Shown here piece after piece: positions 52,539 to 62,292 of a stretch of DNA of 64,000 nt (position 1 is its first letter; every line of letters begins with the position of its first letter). The notes under the pieces were generated by a model. It was not told the origin of the DNA and made no database searches. It saw only the letters and a program-made list of their open reading frames with translations. Source of the stretch: an uncultured Paracoccaceae bacterium (GTDB lineage: Bacteria > Pseudomonadota > Alphaproteobacteria > Rhodobacterales > Rhodobacteraceae). The position numbers were made by a program, and so were the translations under genes. The stretch covers positions 62,001 through 126,000 of the forward strand of contig CANMMF010000003.1 of NCBI GenBank assembly GCA_947498985.1, written 5' to 3'.

Positions 52539-53750
52539 TCAGCCGCGCATCAGATCCGACAGATCGCCGGTCAATCCGGCGGCCTCGCGGATGAAGCTGC
52601 CACGCAGCGCGGGCACGGCGCCCACCGCCGCCATGCCCAGGTCCCGGCCCAGCCGCAACAAAGGATTGTCGTTGGAAAAGAGGCGGTTGAAGAGATCCGT
52701 GGCGGCCGCCAGCGTGGCCGTGTCGAACCGCCGCCAGCGCTCGTAGCGCGCCAGAACCGGCACGCTGGCAAAATCCTCGCCGCGCCGTGTGGCATGGCCG
52801 ATCACATGCGCCAGCGCGGCCACATCGCGCAGACCGGCGTTCAGACCCTGCCCGGCAATCGGATGCAACCCGTGGGCCGCGTCCCCCACCAGCGCCAGCC
52901 GCGCTGCCACAAACCGGTTGGCCAGCGACAGGCCCAGCGGATAGCTGTGGCGCTGGCCCGCAAGCGAGATCTCTCCCAGGAAGGTGCCGAAGCGGGGCCG
53001 CAACACGTCGAGATAGGCATCGTCGTCCAGCGCATTGATCGCGCGGGCATTGGCGTCGGTCTCGCTCCAGACAATGGCGCTGCGCTGACCGGTGAGCGGC
53101 AGGATCGCCAGCGGGCCTTCTGGCAGGAAAAGCTGGTGCGCCACGCCGTCATGCGGCGCCTCGTGGCGGATCGCACAGACCAGCGCGGTCTGCCCGTAGC
53201 CCCAGCCGGTGCGGGTGATGCCCGCGCGGGTGGCGGTGCCGCTCTGCCGTCCGTCCGCCCCCACGAGCAACCGCGCCTGCAATGCCGCGCCGCTTTCCAG
53301 CGTGACGCCGACGCTGTCCGGGCGGGCCTCCTGCGCCACAACGCGTGCCTGCGACAGATGGGTGATCCGGTCCGAGCCGTCCATCGCGTCCAGCAGCACG
53401 CGCCGCAGGTAGCGGTCCTCGACCATGTAGCCCATGGGGCCATCCTCGATCTCGGCGCTGTCGAAATGCAGGCCGAGGAACACGTTGGCGTCACCCACGC
53501 GCCCGTCGCTGACCTTGATCTGGGCCATCGCCTGCGCATGGGCCTCAAGCTCCGGCCAGAGCGCGAGCGCGGCCAGCATGCGTTGCGACGACAGCGCCAG
53601 CGCATAGGCGCGCCCGTCGAACTCCGGCGCGGCGCGCGTCTCGACCGGCAGCGCGTCGATCACCGTGCTGCTGAGCCCGGCCTGTGCAGCCGCAAGCGCC
53701 AGCACCGGGCCGTTCAATCCCCCGCCGACGATGATCAGATCCTGTGTCAT
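52539..53750 (-). CDS. FAD-dependent monooxygenase of the UbiH/UbiF family
   Basis: This 403-aa flavoprotein has the N-terminal dinucleotide fold (IIVGGGLNGPVLALAAAQAG), the middle DGRQS motif, and the second FAD motif LVGDAAHGLHPIAGQGLNAGLRD. This is the pattern of ubiquinone-biosynthesis hydroxylases. Which ring position it hydroxylates cannot be told here. ATG 53750 (MTQDLIIVGG) begins the fold; no strong ribosome site is seen. It is divergent from the amidase gene. Confidence 0.9.
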   Translation of the reverse strand: MTQDLIIVGGGLNGPVLALAAAQAGLSSTVIDALPVETRAAPEFDGRAYALALSSQRMLAALALWPELEAHAQAMAQIKVSDGRVGDANVFLGLHFDSAEIEDGPMGYMVEDRYLRRVLLDAMDGSDRITHLSQARVVAQEARPDSVGVTLESGAALQARLLVGADGRQSGTATRAGITRTGWGYGQTALVCAIRHEAPHDGVAHQLFLPEGPLAILPLTGQRSAIVWSETDANARAINALDDDAYLDVLRPRFGTFLGEISLAGQRHSYPLGLSLANRFVAARLALVGDAAHGLHPIAGQGLNAGLRDVAALAHVIGHATRRGEDFASVPVLARYERWRRFDTATLAAATDLFNRLFSNDNPLLRLGRDLGMAAVGAVPALRGSFIREAAGLTGDLSDLMRG

Positions 53751-53834
53751 GCCCGGCAATATGGGCGCGGCTGCGGGATTGTCCATGCGCTCTGCTGCCG
53801 CTACCGTCGCCCCACCGTACAGAAGGAGGGACCG

Positions 53835-55163
53835 ATGGATTGGACAACGCGCAGCGCGGCGGATCTGGGCCGCGCGATCGGTGCCGGAGAAATCGACCCG
53901 GTGGCCCTCACTGAGGCGTTTCTCGAGGCCATCGACGCGCATCCGCATCGCGACCGGATCTATGCGCGCGTGACCCCCGACCGCGCCCGCGCGGAAGCGC
54001 GTGCCGCGGCGGCGCGCGCGGCGCTGGGGCGGCGGCTCTCGCCGCTCGACGGTGTGCCGGTCAGTTGGAAGGATCTGGTCGACAGCGCCGGAGTGGCGAC
54101 AGAGGCGGGCTCCGCCCTGCTCAAGGGGCGGGTGCCGGCAGAGGACGGGCATGTCCTGCGCGTGGCCAGCGCCATGGGCCTTGTGTGCCTCGGCAAGACC
54201 CACATGTCGGAGCTCGCGTTTTCCGGGCTCGGGCTCAACCCGGTCACCGCCACCCCGCCTTGCGTGAACAACGAAAACGCTGCGCCGGGGGGGTCGTCCT
54301 CGGGGGCCGCGGCCTCGGTGGCGTTCGGGCTGGCGGCGGCGGCCATCGGCTCCGACACCGGCGGGTCGGTGCGCATCCCCTCGGCCTGGAACGATCTGGT
54401 CGGGCTGAAGACCACCGCGGGGCGGTTGCCGCTCGACGGTGTGGTGCCGCTGGCCGAACGGTTCGACACGATCGGCCCGCTCTGCCGCACGGTCGAGGAC
54501 ACAGCCCTGATGCTGGCCGCGCTTGAAGGCCGCGCCGCGCCGGACATGCGCGGGCTGCCGCCGGTCAAGGGCCGCCGCTTCGGCGTTCTGAAAACCATCG
54601 TCGAGGACGATCTGCGCGAGGCGCCGCAGGCGGCCTACGCGTCGGTGCTCGACCGGCTCTCGGCTGCGGGCGCCATTCTCGAGCCGGTGGAGTTCCCGGC
54701 GCTCGAAGCGCCGATGGGCGCGGCGGGCCTGCTTTACACCGCCGAGGCCTGGGCGATCTGGGGCGCGCGGATCGAGGCCGACGCGGAGGTGATGTTCCCG
54801 CGCATCCGTGAGCGGTTCGAGCTTGGCAAGGCCTGCAACGCCGCCGACTACATCCGGGCCTGGCGCAATCTGGACGCGGTGCGTGCCGCCTGGGCCACGC
54901 GCATGGCAGGTTATGACGCCGTACTTTGCCCCACCGCCCCCAATCTGCCGCCCGATTACGACAAGCTCATGCAGGGCGGCGACTACTTCGTGACCGAAAA
55001 CCTGCTCACCCTGCGCAACACCCGTGTCGGCAACCTGATGGGGATCTGCGCCGTGACCCTGCCGACCGGCACACCGTCCTGCGGCGTGTCCCTGATGGGC
55101 CGGGCGATGGGCGAAGACGCGTTGCTGCGGCTTGCAGGCTCGGTCGAGGCGTTGCTCGGCTGA
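53835..55163 (+). CDS. Amidase signature family hydrolase
   Basis: This 442-aa enzyme has the Ser-cisSer-Lys triad: Lys in PVSWKDLVDSAG, the glycine-serine loop GGSSSGAAAS, and Ser in IGSDTGGSVRIPS. AAGGAGGG precedes ATG 53835. It hydrolyses amide bonds of unknown substrates. The best classification is a GatA-like amidase, but no GatB or GatC neighbour exists, so it is not the tRNA-Gln amidotransferase. Confidence 0.92.
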   Translation: MDWTTRSAADLGRAIGAGEIDPVALTEAFLEAIDAHPHRDRIYARVTPDRARAEARAAAARAALGRRLSPLDGVPVSWKDLVDSAGVATEAGSALLKGRVPAEDGHVLRVASAMGLVCLGKTHMSELAFSGLGLNPVTATPPCVNNENAAPGGSSSGAAASVAFGLAAAAIGSDTGGSVRIPSAWNDLVGLKTTAGRLPLDGVVPLAERFDTIGPLCRTVEDTALMLAALEGRAAPDMRGLPPVKGRRFGVLKTIVEDDLREAPQAAYASVLDRLSAAGAILEPVEFPALEAPMGAAGLLYTAEAWAIWGARIEADAEVMFPRIRERFELGKACNAADYIRAWRNLDAVRAAWATRMAGYDAVLCPTAPNLPPDYDKLMQGGDYFVTENLLTLRNTRVGNLMGICAVTLPTGTPSCGVSLMGRAMGEDALLRLAGSVEALLG

Positions 55164-55378
55164 GCGGGATCCGCGAGCGCCCGAATCGGCTGCGGCGTGG
55201 CCCGCGAAAAGGCCCGCCACACCGGCTCTGATGCATGCTCTCTCAGGCCGCGCGGATTGCGGCATTCGCGCCACATGCCTCTGGTATAGCGCCAAGATTC
55301 TGGACAGCGCCCCCCGGTTTTCCGTATCATGCCCGCAAACGGGGCGTTCATGATCCCGTATCCAGAGGCAGTCAGCAG

Positions 55379-56560
55379 ATGTTCCCCGAGCGGTTCTCGA
55401 ACCTACCGGCCTATGCGTTCCCGCGTTTGCGGGCTCTTCTGGACGTGCATGAACCGGGCGGGCCCGTGGTCCACATGACCATCGGAGAGCCGAAACACGC
55501 CTTTCCGGAGTGGATCACCAGAATCATCGCCGACACTGCCGAGGGATTCGGCAAGTACCCGCCCAATGAAGGCACGCCGGAGTTGCGGCAGGCGATCTGC
55601 GACTGGCTCTCGCGGCGCTACGGCGTGACGCAGGATCCCGAGACCCAGGTGATGGTGCTCAACGGCACGCGCGAGGGGCTCTACAATGCCGGCATGGCGC
55701 TGTGTCCGGAGCGCAAGGTGGGCGCCCGCCCGGTGATCCTGACGCCCAATCCGTTCTACCAGGTCTACATGATCTCGGCGATCTCGGTCGATGCAGAGCC
55801 GGTCTTTGTGCCCGCCACAGCCGAGACCGGCCATCTGCCGGATTACGAGGGGCTGCCCGCATCGGTGCTCGACCGGACCGCGCTGTGCTACATTTGCTCT
55901 CCGGCCAATCCGCAGGGCGCCATTGCCGACGAGGCGTATTGGGAGACGCTGATTTCGCTGGGAGAGCGGCACGGCTTCCAGATCCTTGCGGACGAGTGCT
56001 ACTCGGAGATCTATCGCGACACGCCCCCGCCCGGGGTGCTTCAGGTGGCCCGGGCGACGGGCGCGCATCCCGAGCGGGTGCTGGCGTTCCATTCGCTGTC
56101 CAAACGCTCCAACCTGCCGGGGTTGCGGTCGGGGTTTGTCACCGGCGGGCCGGACAGCATCGCGCGGATGAAACAGCTGCGCGCCTATGCGGGCGCGCCG
56201 TTGCCGCTGCCCCTGCAGCATGTGGCCGAAAAGGTCTGGGCCGACGAAGAGCATGTGGTGCAGAACCGGGCGCTGTATCGTGCGAAATACGATCTGGCGG
56301 ACCGGATCTTCGGCAATGTGCCGGGATACATGTCGCCGCAGGCGGGGTTTTTCCTCTGGCTGCCGGTCGAGGACGGCGAGGCCGCGGCACTGCGGCTCTG
56401 GCAGGAGACCGGCGTGCGGGTGCTGCCTGGCGCGTATCTCAGCCGGGATATCGACGGAGAGAATCCCGGCAAACAGTTCATTCGCGTGGCGATGGTCGCC
56501 CCGCAGGACGAGACGGAGGCAGGCCTGACACGGATCAGGGACTGCCTTTTCGGCGGATAG
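55379..56560 (+). CDS. Class I/II PLP-dependent aminotransferase (DapC-like)
   Basis: This 393-aa enzyme has the family start [32 protein letters not shown], the Asn in CSPANPQG, Asp in ADECYSE and the Schiff-base Lys in [15 protein letters not shown]. It resembles succinyl-diaminopimelate aminotransferases used in lysine and peptidoglycan synthesis. AGAGG is upstream of ATG 55379. It sits 28 bp ahead of ftsK on the same strand. Confidence 0.88.
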   Translation: MFPERFSNLPAYAFPRLRALLDVHEPGGPVVHMTIGEPKHAFPEWITRIIADTAEGFGKYPPNEGTPELRQAICDWLSRRYGVTQDPETQVMVLNGTREGLYNAGMALCPERKVGARPVILTPNPFYQVYMISAISVDAEPVFVPATAETGHLPDYEGLPASVLDRTALCYICSPANPQGAIADEAYWETLISLGERHGFQILADECYSEIYRDTPPPGVLQVARATGAHPERVLAFHSLSKRSNLPGLRSGFVTGGPDSIARMKQLRAYAGAPLPLPLQHVAEKVWADEEHVVQNRALYRAKYDLADRIFGNVPGYMSPQAGFFLWLPVEDGEAAALRLWQETGVRVLPGAYLSRDIDGENPGKQFIRVAMVAPQDETEAGLTRIRDCLFGG

Positions 56561-56588
56561 AATAAGAAAAGACGAGGCGAGGCGAGGC

Positions 56589-59500
56589 ATGGCATCATAT
56601 CAATCCCGGGGACGCGACCCCCTGTTCGATACCGACACCGCAATCACGCTTGAAAAGCGCGGGCGCGAGCTGGTCGGGTTGCTGCTGGTGGCGCTGGGCC
56701 TTGCCGCGGCGGCGATGATCGCCTCCTACACACCTGAGGATCCAAGCTGGCTTTCGGCAACGGATGCGCCGGTGCAGAACTGGATGGGCCGTCTGGGCGC
56801 GTCGATTGCGGCGCCGGTCTTCATGGTGATCGGCTGGGGCTCCTGGGCGCTGGCGCTGGTCATTCTGGTCTGGGGCGCGCGCCTGGCGCTGCACAAGGGG
56901 GACGGTCGCGCGCTCTCTTGCGTGGTGTTCTCGCCGATCTGGATTGCCATGTGCTCGGTCTATGCCTCCGGGCTGCGCGAAACCGCGGAATGGAGCCATA
57001 ATTTCGGGCTTGGCGGTCTGTTCGGCGACATGATGATGGGCTCCTTGCTGAACCTTCTGCCGTTCCAGCCCGCGCTGGGTCTGAAACTCGTGCAACTGGG
57101 TCTGGGCGGCGTGATCGTCGTCTTCGGCGCGTTTGTGCTGGGCTTCACGCGGGTCGAGCTGAAATCCATCGCCCGTTTCCTCATTGTGGGTGTGGTGATG
57201 GTCTATGCCACGCTGCTGCGTCTGGCCGGGCGCGGAGCAACCGGGGCGGCGGGCATCGCAAGCCGCGTGCAGGCTGTGCAGGCCGAACGGCGCGCGCGCC
57301 GCGAGGCGGATGCGGCCGAACATGCGGCCTGGGCCGCGGCGCAAGAGGCCGTGCCCGCGCAGCCGCGGGTGCGCCGCGCCGATACTGGCATGAGCCCCGG
57401 GCCTGACGGCGCCGGGGTGGATCCCGACGCGGAGGCGCTGGCCGTGGTGGAAAAGCCGGGCTTTCTGTCTCGCATGCCCGGGCTCATCCGCCGCGAGCCC
57501 AGCGTGACCACAATGCCCGCGCCCGAACTGGTCGAGGCCGGTGTGGTCGATCACGACGTCGAAAAGCCGGGGCCCGACCGGGTGCGCGCGCGCATCGCGG
57601 ATGCGGTGAAATCCCGCCTGCGCGCCACGCCGCATGCGGCGGTGACAGCCCCGCCCGATCCGAGCAAACCGCTGACCAAGGGGCGCGGCTTCGGCCCGCA
57701 ACCGCTGATCTTCAACCCCGGCCCCGGTGCCGGTGCGCTGCCGCCGGAGCCGCCGCTGACCGCGGCAAAGGTCGCGCTGGGTGCCGCGGCGCCGCTGGTC
57801 ACGCCGCCGCTGGATCCGTCGGGCTTCGGCATTGTCCCGCCCGCGCCCGAGGCCGCCGGGGGGGACCCCTATGACGCCGGCACCGATGACGCCTACAAGG
57901 AGATGCGCGATTTCGACGATTACGGCGATAGCGACGACGAGGACGACATCATCGAGCCCGCCATGGCGGCGCGCGACACCGTCCCGATGCCTGAAGCCAA
58001 GAAGGTGGTGCAGCAGCCTGTGCGCAAACCGGCGATGCCCTCGCGCCGGGCCCGTGAAGAGGCGCAGCCGCAGCTCAAATTCGAGGACACCCGCCCGGAA
58101 TACGAATTGCCGCCGCTCAATCTGCTGATGAGCCCCGACAACGTGCAGCGCCACCATCTCAGCGACGAGGCGCTGGAGGAAAACGCGCGCATGCTGGAAT
58201 CGGTGCTCGACGATTACGGCGTGAAGGGAGAGATCGTCTCCGTCCGTCCGGGCCCGGTGGTGACCATGTACGAGCTGGAACCGGCCCCCGGTCTCAAGGC
58301 CAGCCGGGTGATCGGTCTGGCCGATGACATCGCCCGCTCGATGTCGGCGCTCAGCGCGCGGGTCTCGACGGTGCCGGGCCGCTCGGTGATCGGTATCGAA
58401 CTGCCCAACGAGAACCGCGAGATGGTGTCGTTCCGCGAGATCCTCTCGACCCGCGATTACGGCGACGGCAATCACAAGCTGCCGCTGGCGCTGGGCAAGG
58501 ATATCGGTGGCGATCCGATTGTCGCCAACCTCGCCAAGATGCCGCACCTGCTGATCGCGGGCACCACCGGGTCGGGCAAGTCGGTGGCGATCAACACGAT
58601 GATCCTGTCGCTGCTCTACAAGCTCACGCCGGAAGAATGCCGGCTGATCATGATCGACCCCAAAATGCTGGAACTTTCGGTCTATGACGGCATCCCGCAT
58701 CTGCTCTCGCCGGTTGTGACTGACCCCAAGAAGGCCGTTGTGGCGCTGAAATGGGTGGTGGGCGAGATGGAGGACCGCTACCGCAAGATGTCCAAGATGG
58801 GTGTGCGCAACATCGACGGCTACAATTCCCGCGTCGCCGACGCGCTGGGCCGCGACGAGATGTTCGAGCGCACGGTACAGACCGGCTTTGACGAGGAAAC
58901 CGGAGAGCCGATCTTCGAGACCGAGGAATTCGAGCCCAGGAAAATGCCCTATATCGTCGTCATCGTCGACGAGATGGCCGACCTGATGATGGTCGCGGGC
59001 AAGGAGATCGAAGCCTGCATCCAGCGTCTGGCGCAGATGGCGCGGGCCTCGGGCATTCACCTCATCATGGCCACGCAGCGCCCGTCGGTCGATGTCATCA
59101 CCGGCACGATCAAGGCCAACTTCCCGACCCGGATCTCCTTCCAGGTGACCTCCAAGATCGACAGCCGCACGATTCTGGGCGAGATGGGCGCCGAGCAGCT
59201 TCTGGGCATGGGGGACATGCTCTATATGGCGGGCGGCGCAAAGATCACCCGCTGCCACGGGCCGTTCTGCTCGGATGAGGAGGTCGAGGAGATCGTCAAC
59301 CACCTCAAGGCCTATGGTCCGCCGGAATATGTGGGCGGTGTGCAGGACGGGCCTGCGGACGAGAAAGCCGACGGCATCGACGCGGTGCTCGGGCTGAACA
59401 CCGGCGGCAACACCGATGGCGAGGACGCGCTTTACGATCAGGCCGTGGCGATTGTGATCAAGGATCGCAAATGCTCGACCTCCTACATCCAGCGCAAGCT

Positions 59501-59612
59501 GGCCATCGGCTACAACAAGGCCGCCCGGCTGGTCGAGCAGATGGAGGACGAGGGCGTCGTGTCTTCGGCCAACCATGTGGGCAAGCGCGAGATCCTGGTG
59601 CCCGAACAGTAG
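56589..59612 (+). CDS. ftsK: DNA translocase FtsK
   Basis: This 1007-aa septum-bound translocase has four membrane segments (about 28-190), a Pro/Ala-rich linker of about 290 residues, and a RecA-like motor: Walker [14 protein letters not shown], Walker [13 protein letters not shown]. The C-terminal gamma winged helix ([20 protein letters not shown]) reads KOPS sites and activates XerCD. It pumps chromosome ends apart during division. The linker is longer and acidic in places (residues about 440-460). Confidence 0.96.
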   Translation: MASYQSRGRDPLFDTDTAITLEKRGRELVGLLLVALGLAAAAMIASYTPEDPSWLSATDAPVQNWMGRLGASIAAPVFMVIGWGSWALALVILVWGARLALHKGDGRALSCVVFSPIWIAMCSVYASGLRETAEWSHNFGLGGLFGDMMMGSLLNLLPFQPALGLKLVQLGLGGVIVVFGAFVLGFTRVELKSIARFLIVGVVMVYATLLRLAGRGATGAAGIASRVQAVQAERRARREADAAEHAAWAAAQEAVPAQPRVRRADTGMSPGPDGAGVDPDAEALAVVEKPGFLSRMPGLIRREPSVTTMPAPELVEAGVVDHDVEKPGPDRVRARIADAVKSRLRATPHAAVTAPPDPSKPLTKGRGFGPQPLIFNPGPGAGALPPEPPLTAAKVALGAAAPLVTPPLDPSGFGIVPPAPEAAGGDPYDAGTDDAYKEMRDFDDYGDSDDEDDIIEPAMAARDTVPMPEAKKVVQQPVRKPAMPSRRAREEAQPQLKFEDTRPEYELPPLNLLMSPDNVQRHHLSDEALEENARMLESVLDDYGVKGEIVSVRPGPVVTMYELEPAPGLKASRVIGLADDIARSMSALSARVSTVPGRSVIGIELPNENREMVSFREILSTRDYGDGNHKLPLALGKDIGGDPIVANLAKMPHLLIAGTTGSGKSVAINTMILSLLYKLTPEECRLIMIDPKMLELSVYDGIPHLLSPVVTDPKKAVVALKWVVGEMEDRYRKMSKMGVRNIDGYNSRVADALGRDEMFERTVQTGFDEETGEPIFETEEFEPRKMPYIVVIVDEMADLMMVAGKEIEACIQRLAQMARASGIHLIMATQRPSVDVITGTIKANFPTRISFQVTSKIDSRTILGEMGAEQLLGMGDMLYMAGGAKITRCHGPFCSDEEVEEIVNHLKAYGPPEYVGGVQDGPADEKADGIDAVLGLNTGGNTDGEDALYDQAVAIVIKDRKCSTSYIQRKLAIGYNKAARLVEQMEDEGVVSSANHVGKREILVPEQ

Positions 59613-59644
59613 CGCAAGGGCCCAAAGGTCCGGAATTGGCAAAG

Positions 59645-59667
59645 GCGCGGGATCCCTCGCGCGTTTT
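59645..59667 (+). terminator. Weak terminator after ftsK
   Basis: GCGCGGG pairs with CCTCGCGC (one G-T) around a 4-nt loop and is followed by TTTT. It lies 32 bp after the ftsK stop. Confidence 0.5.
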
Positions 59668-59682
59668 GCATTGCTGCGCGTG

Positions 59683-59998
59683 TTATTTCGCGGTGGCCAG
59701 ACGGTCATCGGCCTGCGTCAGGAACCAGCCGCGGAAAGCCCGGATCATCGGATCCTCCGCTCGGGTTTCGGCACAGGCAAACGAGTGGATCAGCACCGGC
59801 AGCGTGGTGATGTCGAACAGGCGCAGCAGCGCGCCGGAGGCCACCGTGTCGCGCGCGACCGCATCATAGCGTGTCGCGCGTGACCGCGTCATAGCCAGGC
59901 GCCACACCGAGCCGGCGCTCCGCCGCGGTGGTGCTCAACTCGCAATTGGCAAAGCTCGGGCCGCGCGGCAGGTCCGGTGCCTCCAGCCCGGCGCGCAG
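59683..59998 (-). pseudogene. 3' remnant of a LysR-type regulator, frameshifted
   Basis: Minus-strand translation gives the C-terminal part of a GcvA-like LysR substrate domain: AGLEAPDLPRGPSFANCELS, AAERRLGVAPGYDAV, then after a frame change VASGALLRLFDITTLP and FRGWFLTQA. The helix-turn-helix half is absent. The frame change coincides with a 25-bp tandem duplication at 59846-59895; removing one unit restores the reading. The 5' end is fused to unrelated coding sequence on the other strand at about 59998. Confidence 0.7.
59846..59895. repeat. 25-bp tandem duplication inside the LysR remnant
   Basis: Units 59846-59870 and 59871-59895 are identical except at two positions (59856/59881 C/T and 59863/59888 A/G). 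The unit length is not a multiple of three, so it shifts the frame of the LysR remnant. Two differences suggest the duplication is not very recent. Confidence 0.85.
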
Positions 59999-60225
59999 GA
60001 AGAGGACGCCGACCGGCTGCAGGCGCAATGGTTCGAGGAGTTGGGGATAGAGGCCGAGATCAAATGGATTGCGGTTGTGCTGGAGGCGGGCTTTTCGCCG
60101 AAGGACGTGCACCCCGACGGGCCATGCAGGACACCGGCCCGGAGCAACAGGGCAGGCACCTGATCACCCACATGCCGCGTAGCACTTTCGGCAAGACGCT
60201 GCTCTTTCGCGCGGCAGGGCCTTGA
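59996..60225 (+). pseudogene. 3' remnant of an unrecognised gene, frameshifted
   Basis: Plus-strand frames read like a protein C-terminus: EEDADRLQAQWFEELGIEAE then IKWIAVVLEAGFSPKDVHPD, and, one frame over, AMQDTGPEQQGRHLITHMPR then STFGKTLLFRAAGP and a stop at 60223-60225. The switch falls near 60119-60123 and looks like loss of one G. No start or upstream part exists. I do not recognise the family. It points away from the LysR remnant, so the pair may once have been divergent neighbours. Confidence 0.55.
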
Positions 60226-60333
60226 TCCTCTCGGCCGGGGTCGCGATATCAAGACCCGAGGCCGCCTGTTATCGCATATCCGGCCCGGTGATGCGATATA
60301 AGGGGCCAACAGAGCAGACAAGGTGTTCCATCC

Positions 60334-60924
60334 ATGATGCGTTTTCTACTGGCCGCCCTGGCCATTGTCGGTTTCACCGCCACCGCGCAGGCCCAGCAGC
60401 TTCCACTGGGAGAGCTGTCGCGCTACCTCAACTCGATCCAGTCCGCGACAAGCCCGTTCACCCAGATCAACGCCGATGGCACGATCTCGACCGGGACAAT
60501 CCATATCAAACGCCCCGGCAAGGTGCGGTTCGACTACAACCCGCCGGAGCGGGCGTTGGTGTTGGCCTCTGCCGGTGCGGTCTACGTGTTTGACCGCAAG
60601 CTGGGCGCGCAGCCCGAAACCTATCCGCTGAACCAGACGCCGCTGTCGATCATCCTGGCGCGCAACGTCAATCTCGGCAAAGCGGGCATGGTCACCGGTC
60701 ACAGCTATGATGGCACGGCGACGGTTGTGACAGCACAGGATCCGCAGCGCCCCGAATACGGCTCGATCCAGCTCAAGTTCACCGCCAACCCGGTCGAGCT
60801 GCGGCAATGGGTGATCATGGATGGCGACGGGTCGGAGACGACGGTGATCCTGGGCGGGCTGAAAAAGGGCAACCTGTCCAACCAGCTCTTCAACATCGAG
60901 GCGGAAGTGGCCAAGCTGCGCTGA
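60334..60924 (+). CDS. lolA: Outer-membrane lipoprotein carrier protein LolA
   Basis: This 196-aa periplasmic chaperone carries lipoproteins from the inner to the outer membrane. It has a signal peptide (LAALAIVGFTATAQAQ) and the half-barrel segments TSPFTQINADGTISTGTIHI, RPGKVRFDYNPPERALV and LGAQPETYPLNQTPLSIIL. LolA commonly follows ftsK in this group; here about 720 bp with two gene remnants separate them. ATG 60334 or 60337 can start. Confidence 0.9.
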   Translation: MMRFLLAALAIVGFTATAQAQQLPLGELSRYLNSIQSATSPFTQINADGTISTGTIHIKRPGKVRFDYNPPERALVLASAGAVYVFDRKLGAQPETYPLNQTPLSIILARNVNLGKAGMVTGHSYDGTATVVTAQDPQRPEYGSIQLKFTANPVELRQWVIMDGDGSETTVILGGLKKGNLSNQLFNIEAEVAKLR

Positions 60925-60944
60925 CGGCTGAGCCACGTATCGGG

Positions 60945-60981
60945 AGCCGGGGTGGGCAGGGATGTCGGCCCCGGCTTTTTT
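60945..60981 (+). terminator. Intrinsic terminator after lolA
   Basis: AGCCGGGG (60945-60952) pairs with CCCCGGCT (60969-60976) around a 16-nt loop and is followed by TTTTT. It lies 20 bp after the lolA stop. Confidence 0.8.
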
Positions 60982-61057
60982 GCGTCTTGCACCGGTGGCG
61001 CGCTGGCCCTGCCCGACCGTCTGTCCGAAAACGCAAACCGTCCGACAGTCCGCAGCG

Positions 61058-61654
61058 TTACCGCCGCGCCGCGCGACACCCCGCCAGTTGCTGGCGATAC
61101 ATGGCCGAGCGTTGCTCGATCTCGCCCGCCACCCGGACCAGCCACGCCTTGTTGTTGTAGCTGCCGCGGCGGTAGCCGGTGCGGCCTTCGTGATAGGCCA
61201 GGTATTGCCGCCGCGCGTCGGTCAGCGGAATGCCAAGCTGGTTGCGGGTGCCGGTCATGTACCAGCCCATGAAATCCGTGGCGTCGCGGATGTTGTCGCG
61301 GCGCGCGCGGCGATTGCCGGTCTCGGCGAGGTATTCCTTCCAGGTGCCGTCCAGCGCCTGGCTGTAGCCGAAGGCAGAGCTTTGCCGCCCGACGGGAATC
61401 ACCCCCAGCCGGTAGCGGAACGGCGTGCGCGCATCCGGCACAAACTTGCTTTCCTGGTAAATCGTGGCCATCTGGACATGCACCGGCACGCCCCATTTAC
61501 GCTCGGTCGCCCGCAACGCCCGGATGTAGGAAGGGCGTTCGTTCAGGATCGAACACGCGTTGTCGAGATTGCGCGGAGATCCGCCCCCACCTCCGCCACC
61601 ACCACAGGAGGCGGCCAGAAGGATGATCACCAATGCGCGAAGCCATCTGCTCAT
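61058..61654 (-). CDS. Lipoprotein lytic transglycosylase (SLT-like)
   Basis: This 198-aa protein has a lipoprotein signal (LVIILLAASC) followed by eight glycines. The lysozyme-like domain has the catalytic Glu in MATIYQESKF, the motif SSAFGYSQALDGTW and the C-terminal YLAYHEGRTGYRRG. It cleaves peptidoglycan glycan strands from the outer-membrane side. ATG 61654 is chosen as the start of the signal; upstream codons do not look like signal sequence. It converges with lolA. Confidence 0.85.
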   Translation of the reverse strand: MSRWLRALVIILLAASCGGGGGGGGSPRNLDNACSILNERPSYIRALRATERKWGVPVHVQMATIYQESKFVPDARTPFRYRLGVIPVGRQSSAFGYSQALDGTWKEYLAETGNRRARRDNIRDATDFMGWYMTGTRNQLGIPLTDARRQYLAYHEGRTGYRRGSYNNKAWLVRVAGEIEQRSAMYRQQLAGCRAARR

Positions 61655-61873
61655 ATGCCTGCCGCTATTTTGTCGCTTTTCGCTTTTCGGGCAGTCTACC
61701 CGAATGTGTGCGATGAGGAAATCACAATTGCTGCAACTTTGCCGCGTTGCAGAATTCGGCGGTTCCATGCTTGAAAAAGCCGACTGTTTGTAACAGCTTC
61801 ACAGAGTGTTTCCGTCAAAACCATGTCCAGAAGTTGGACAAATGTGGCAGTTTGGGGGTAGAAAGAAGGTGGT

Positions 61874-62212
61874 ATGAGACACATTATGCAATCCCAACGC
61901 GCGAAATATCACCTTGGCCAGGTTGTGAGGCATCGCAAACATCCGTTCCGGGGTGTGGTTTTCGACGTGGATCCCGAATTCAGCAACACCGACGAATGGT
62001 ACGAGTCGATCCCGGAAGACAGCCGGCCGGCAAAGGAGCAGCCGTTTTACCACCTGCTCGCCGAGAATGATCAGAGCTTTTACGTGGCGTATGTGTCCGA
62101 ACAGAACCTTGTGGCGGATTATTCCGGCGAACCGGTGGACCACCCCGATATCCCCGATCTCTTCGGGGCGTTCGAGGATGGCTCCTACGCGCTGCATTTC
62201 CAGATGAACTGA
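61874..62212 (+). CDS. hspQ: Heat-shock protein HspQ
   Basis: This 112-aa protein has the YccV-like fold: AKYHLGQVVRHRKHPFRGVV, FDVDPEFSNTDEWY, and QPFYHLLAENDQSFYVAYVS. HspQ promotes degradation of certain proteins by acting as a Lon specificity factor and binds hemimethylated oriC DNA in enteric bacteria. The start at 61874 follows GAAGGTGGT; an ATG at 61886 is closer to most family members. Confidence 0.93.
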   Translation: MRHIMQSQRAKYHLGQVVRHRKHPFRGVVFDVDPEFSNTDEWYESIPEDSRPAKEQPFYHLLAENDQSFYVAYVSEQNLVADYSGEPVDHPDIPDLFGAFEDGSYALHFQMN

Positions 62213-62237
62213 CGCGCGCCTGCGCGTACCTCGTAAA

Positions 62238-62266
62238 GCAAGGGCGGACGCGTGCCGCCCTTTTGC
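62238..62266. terminator. Bidirectional terminator between hspQ and ltaE
   Basis: AAGGGCGG (62240-62247) pairs with CCGCCCTT (62255-62262) around ACGCGTG, with short A and T runs outside. It serves the converging hspQ and ltaE genes. Confidence 0.75.
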
Positions 62267-62292
62267 TTGTCCGGCAGGCCGGCCGTGAAGGC

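Noticed and set aside
52491-53834. In-frame 5' extension of the amidase frame over the UbiH-like gene
   Set aside because: The true start at 53835 has a strong AAGGAGGG site; the extension is antisense to the UbiH-like gene and unlike any amidase.
56595-59708. Open frame of 1037 codons on the minus strand opposite ftsK
   Set aside because: It is an antisense shadow of ftsK with no recognisable domain, while ftsK is complete on the plus strand.
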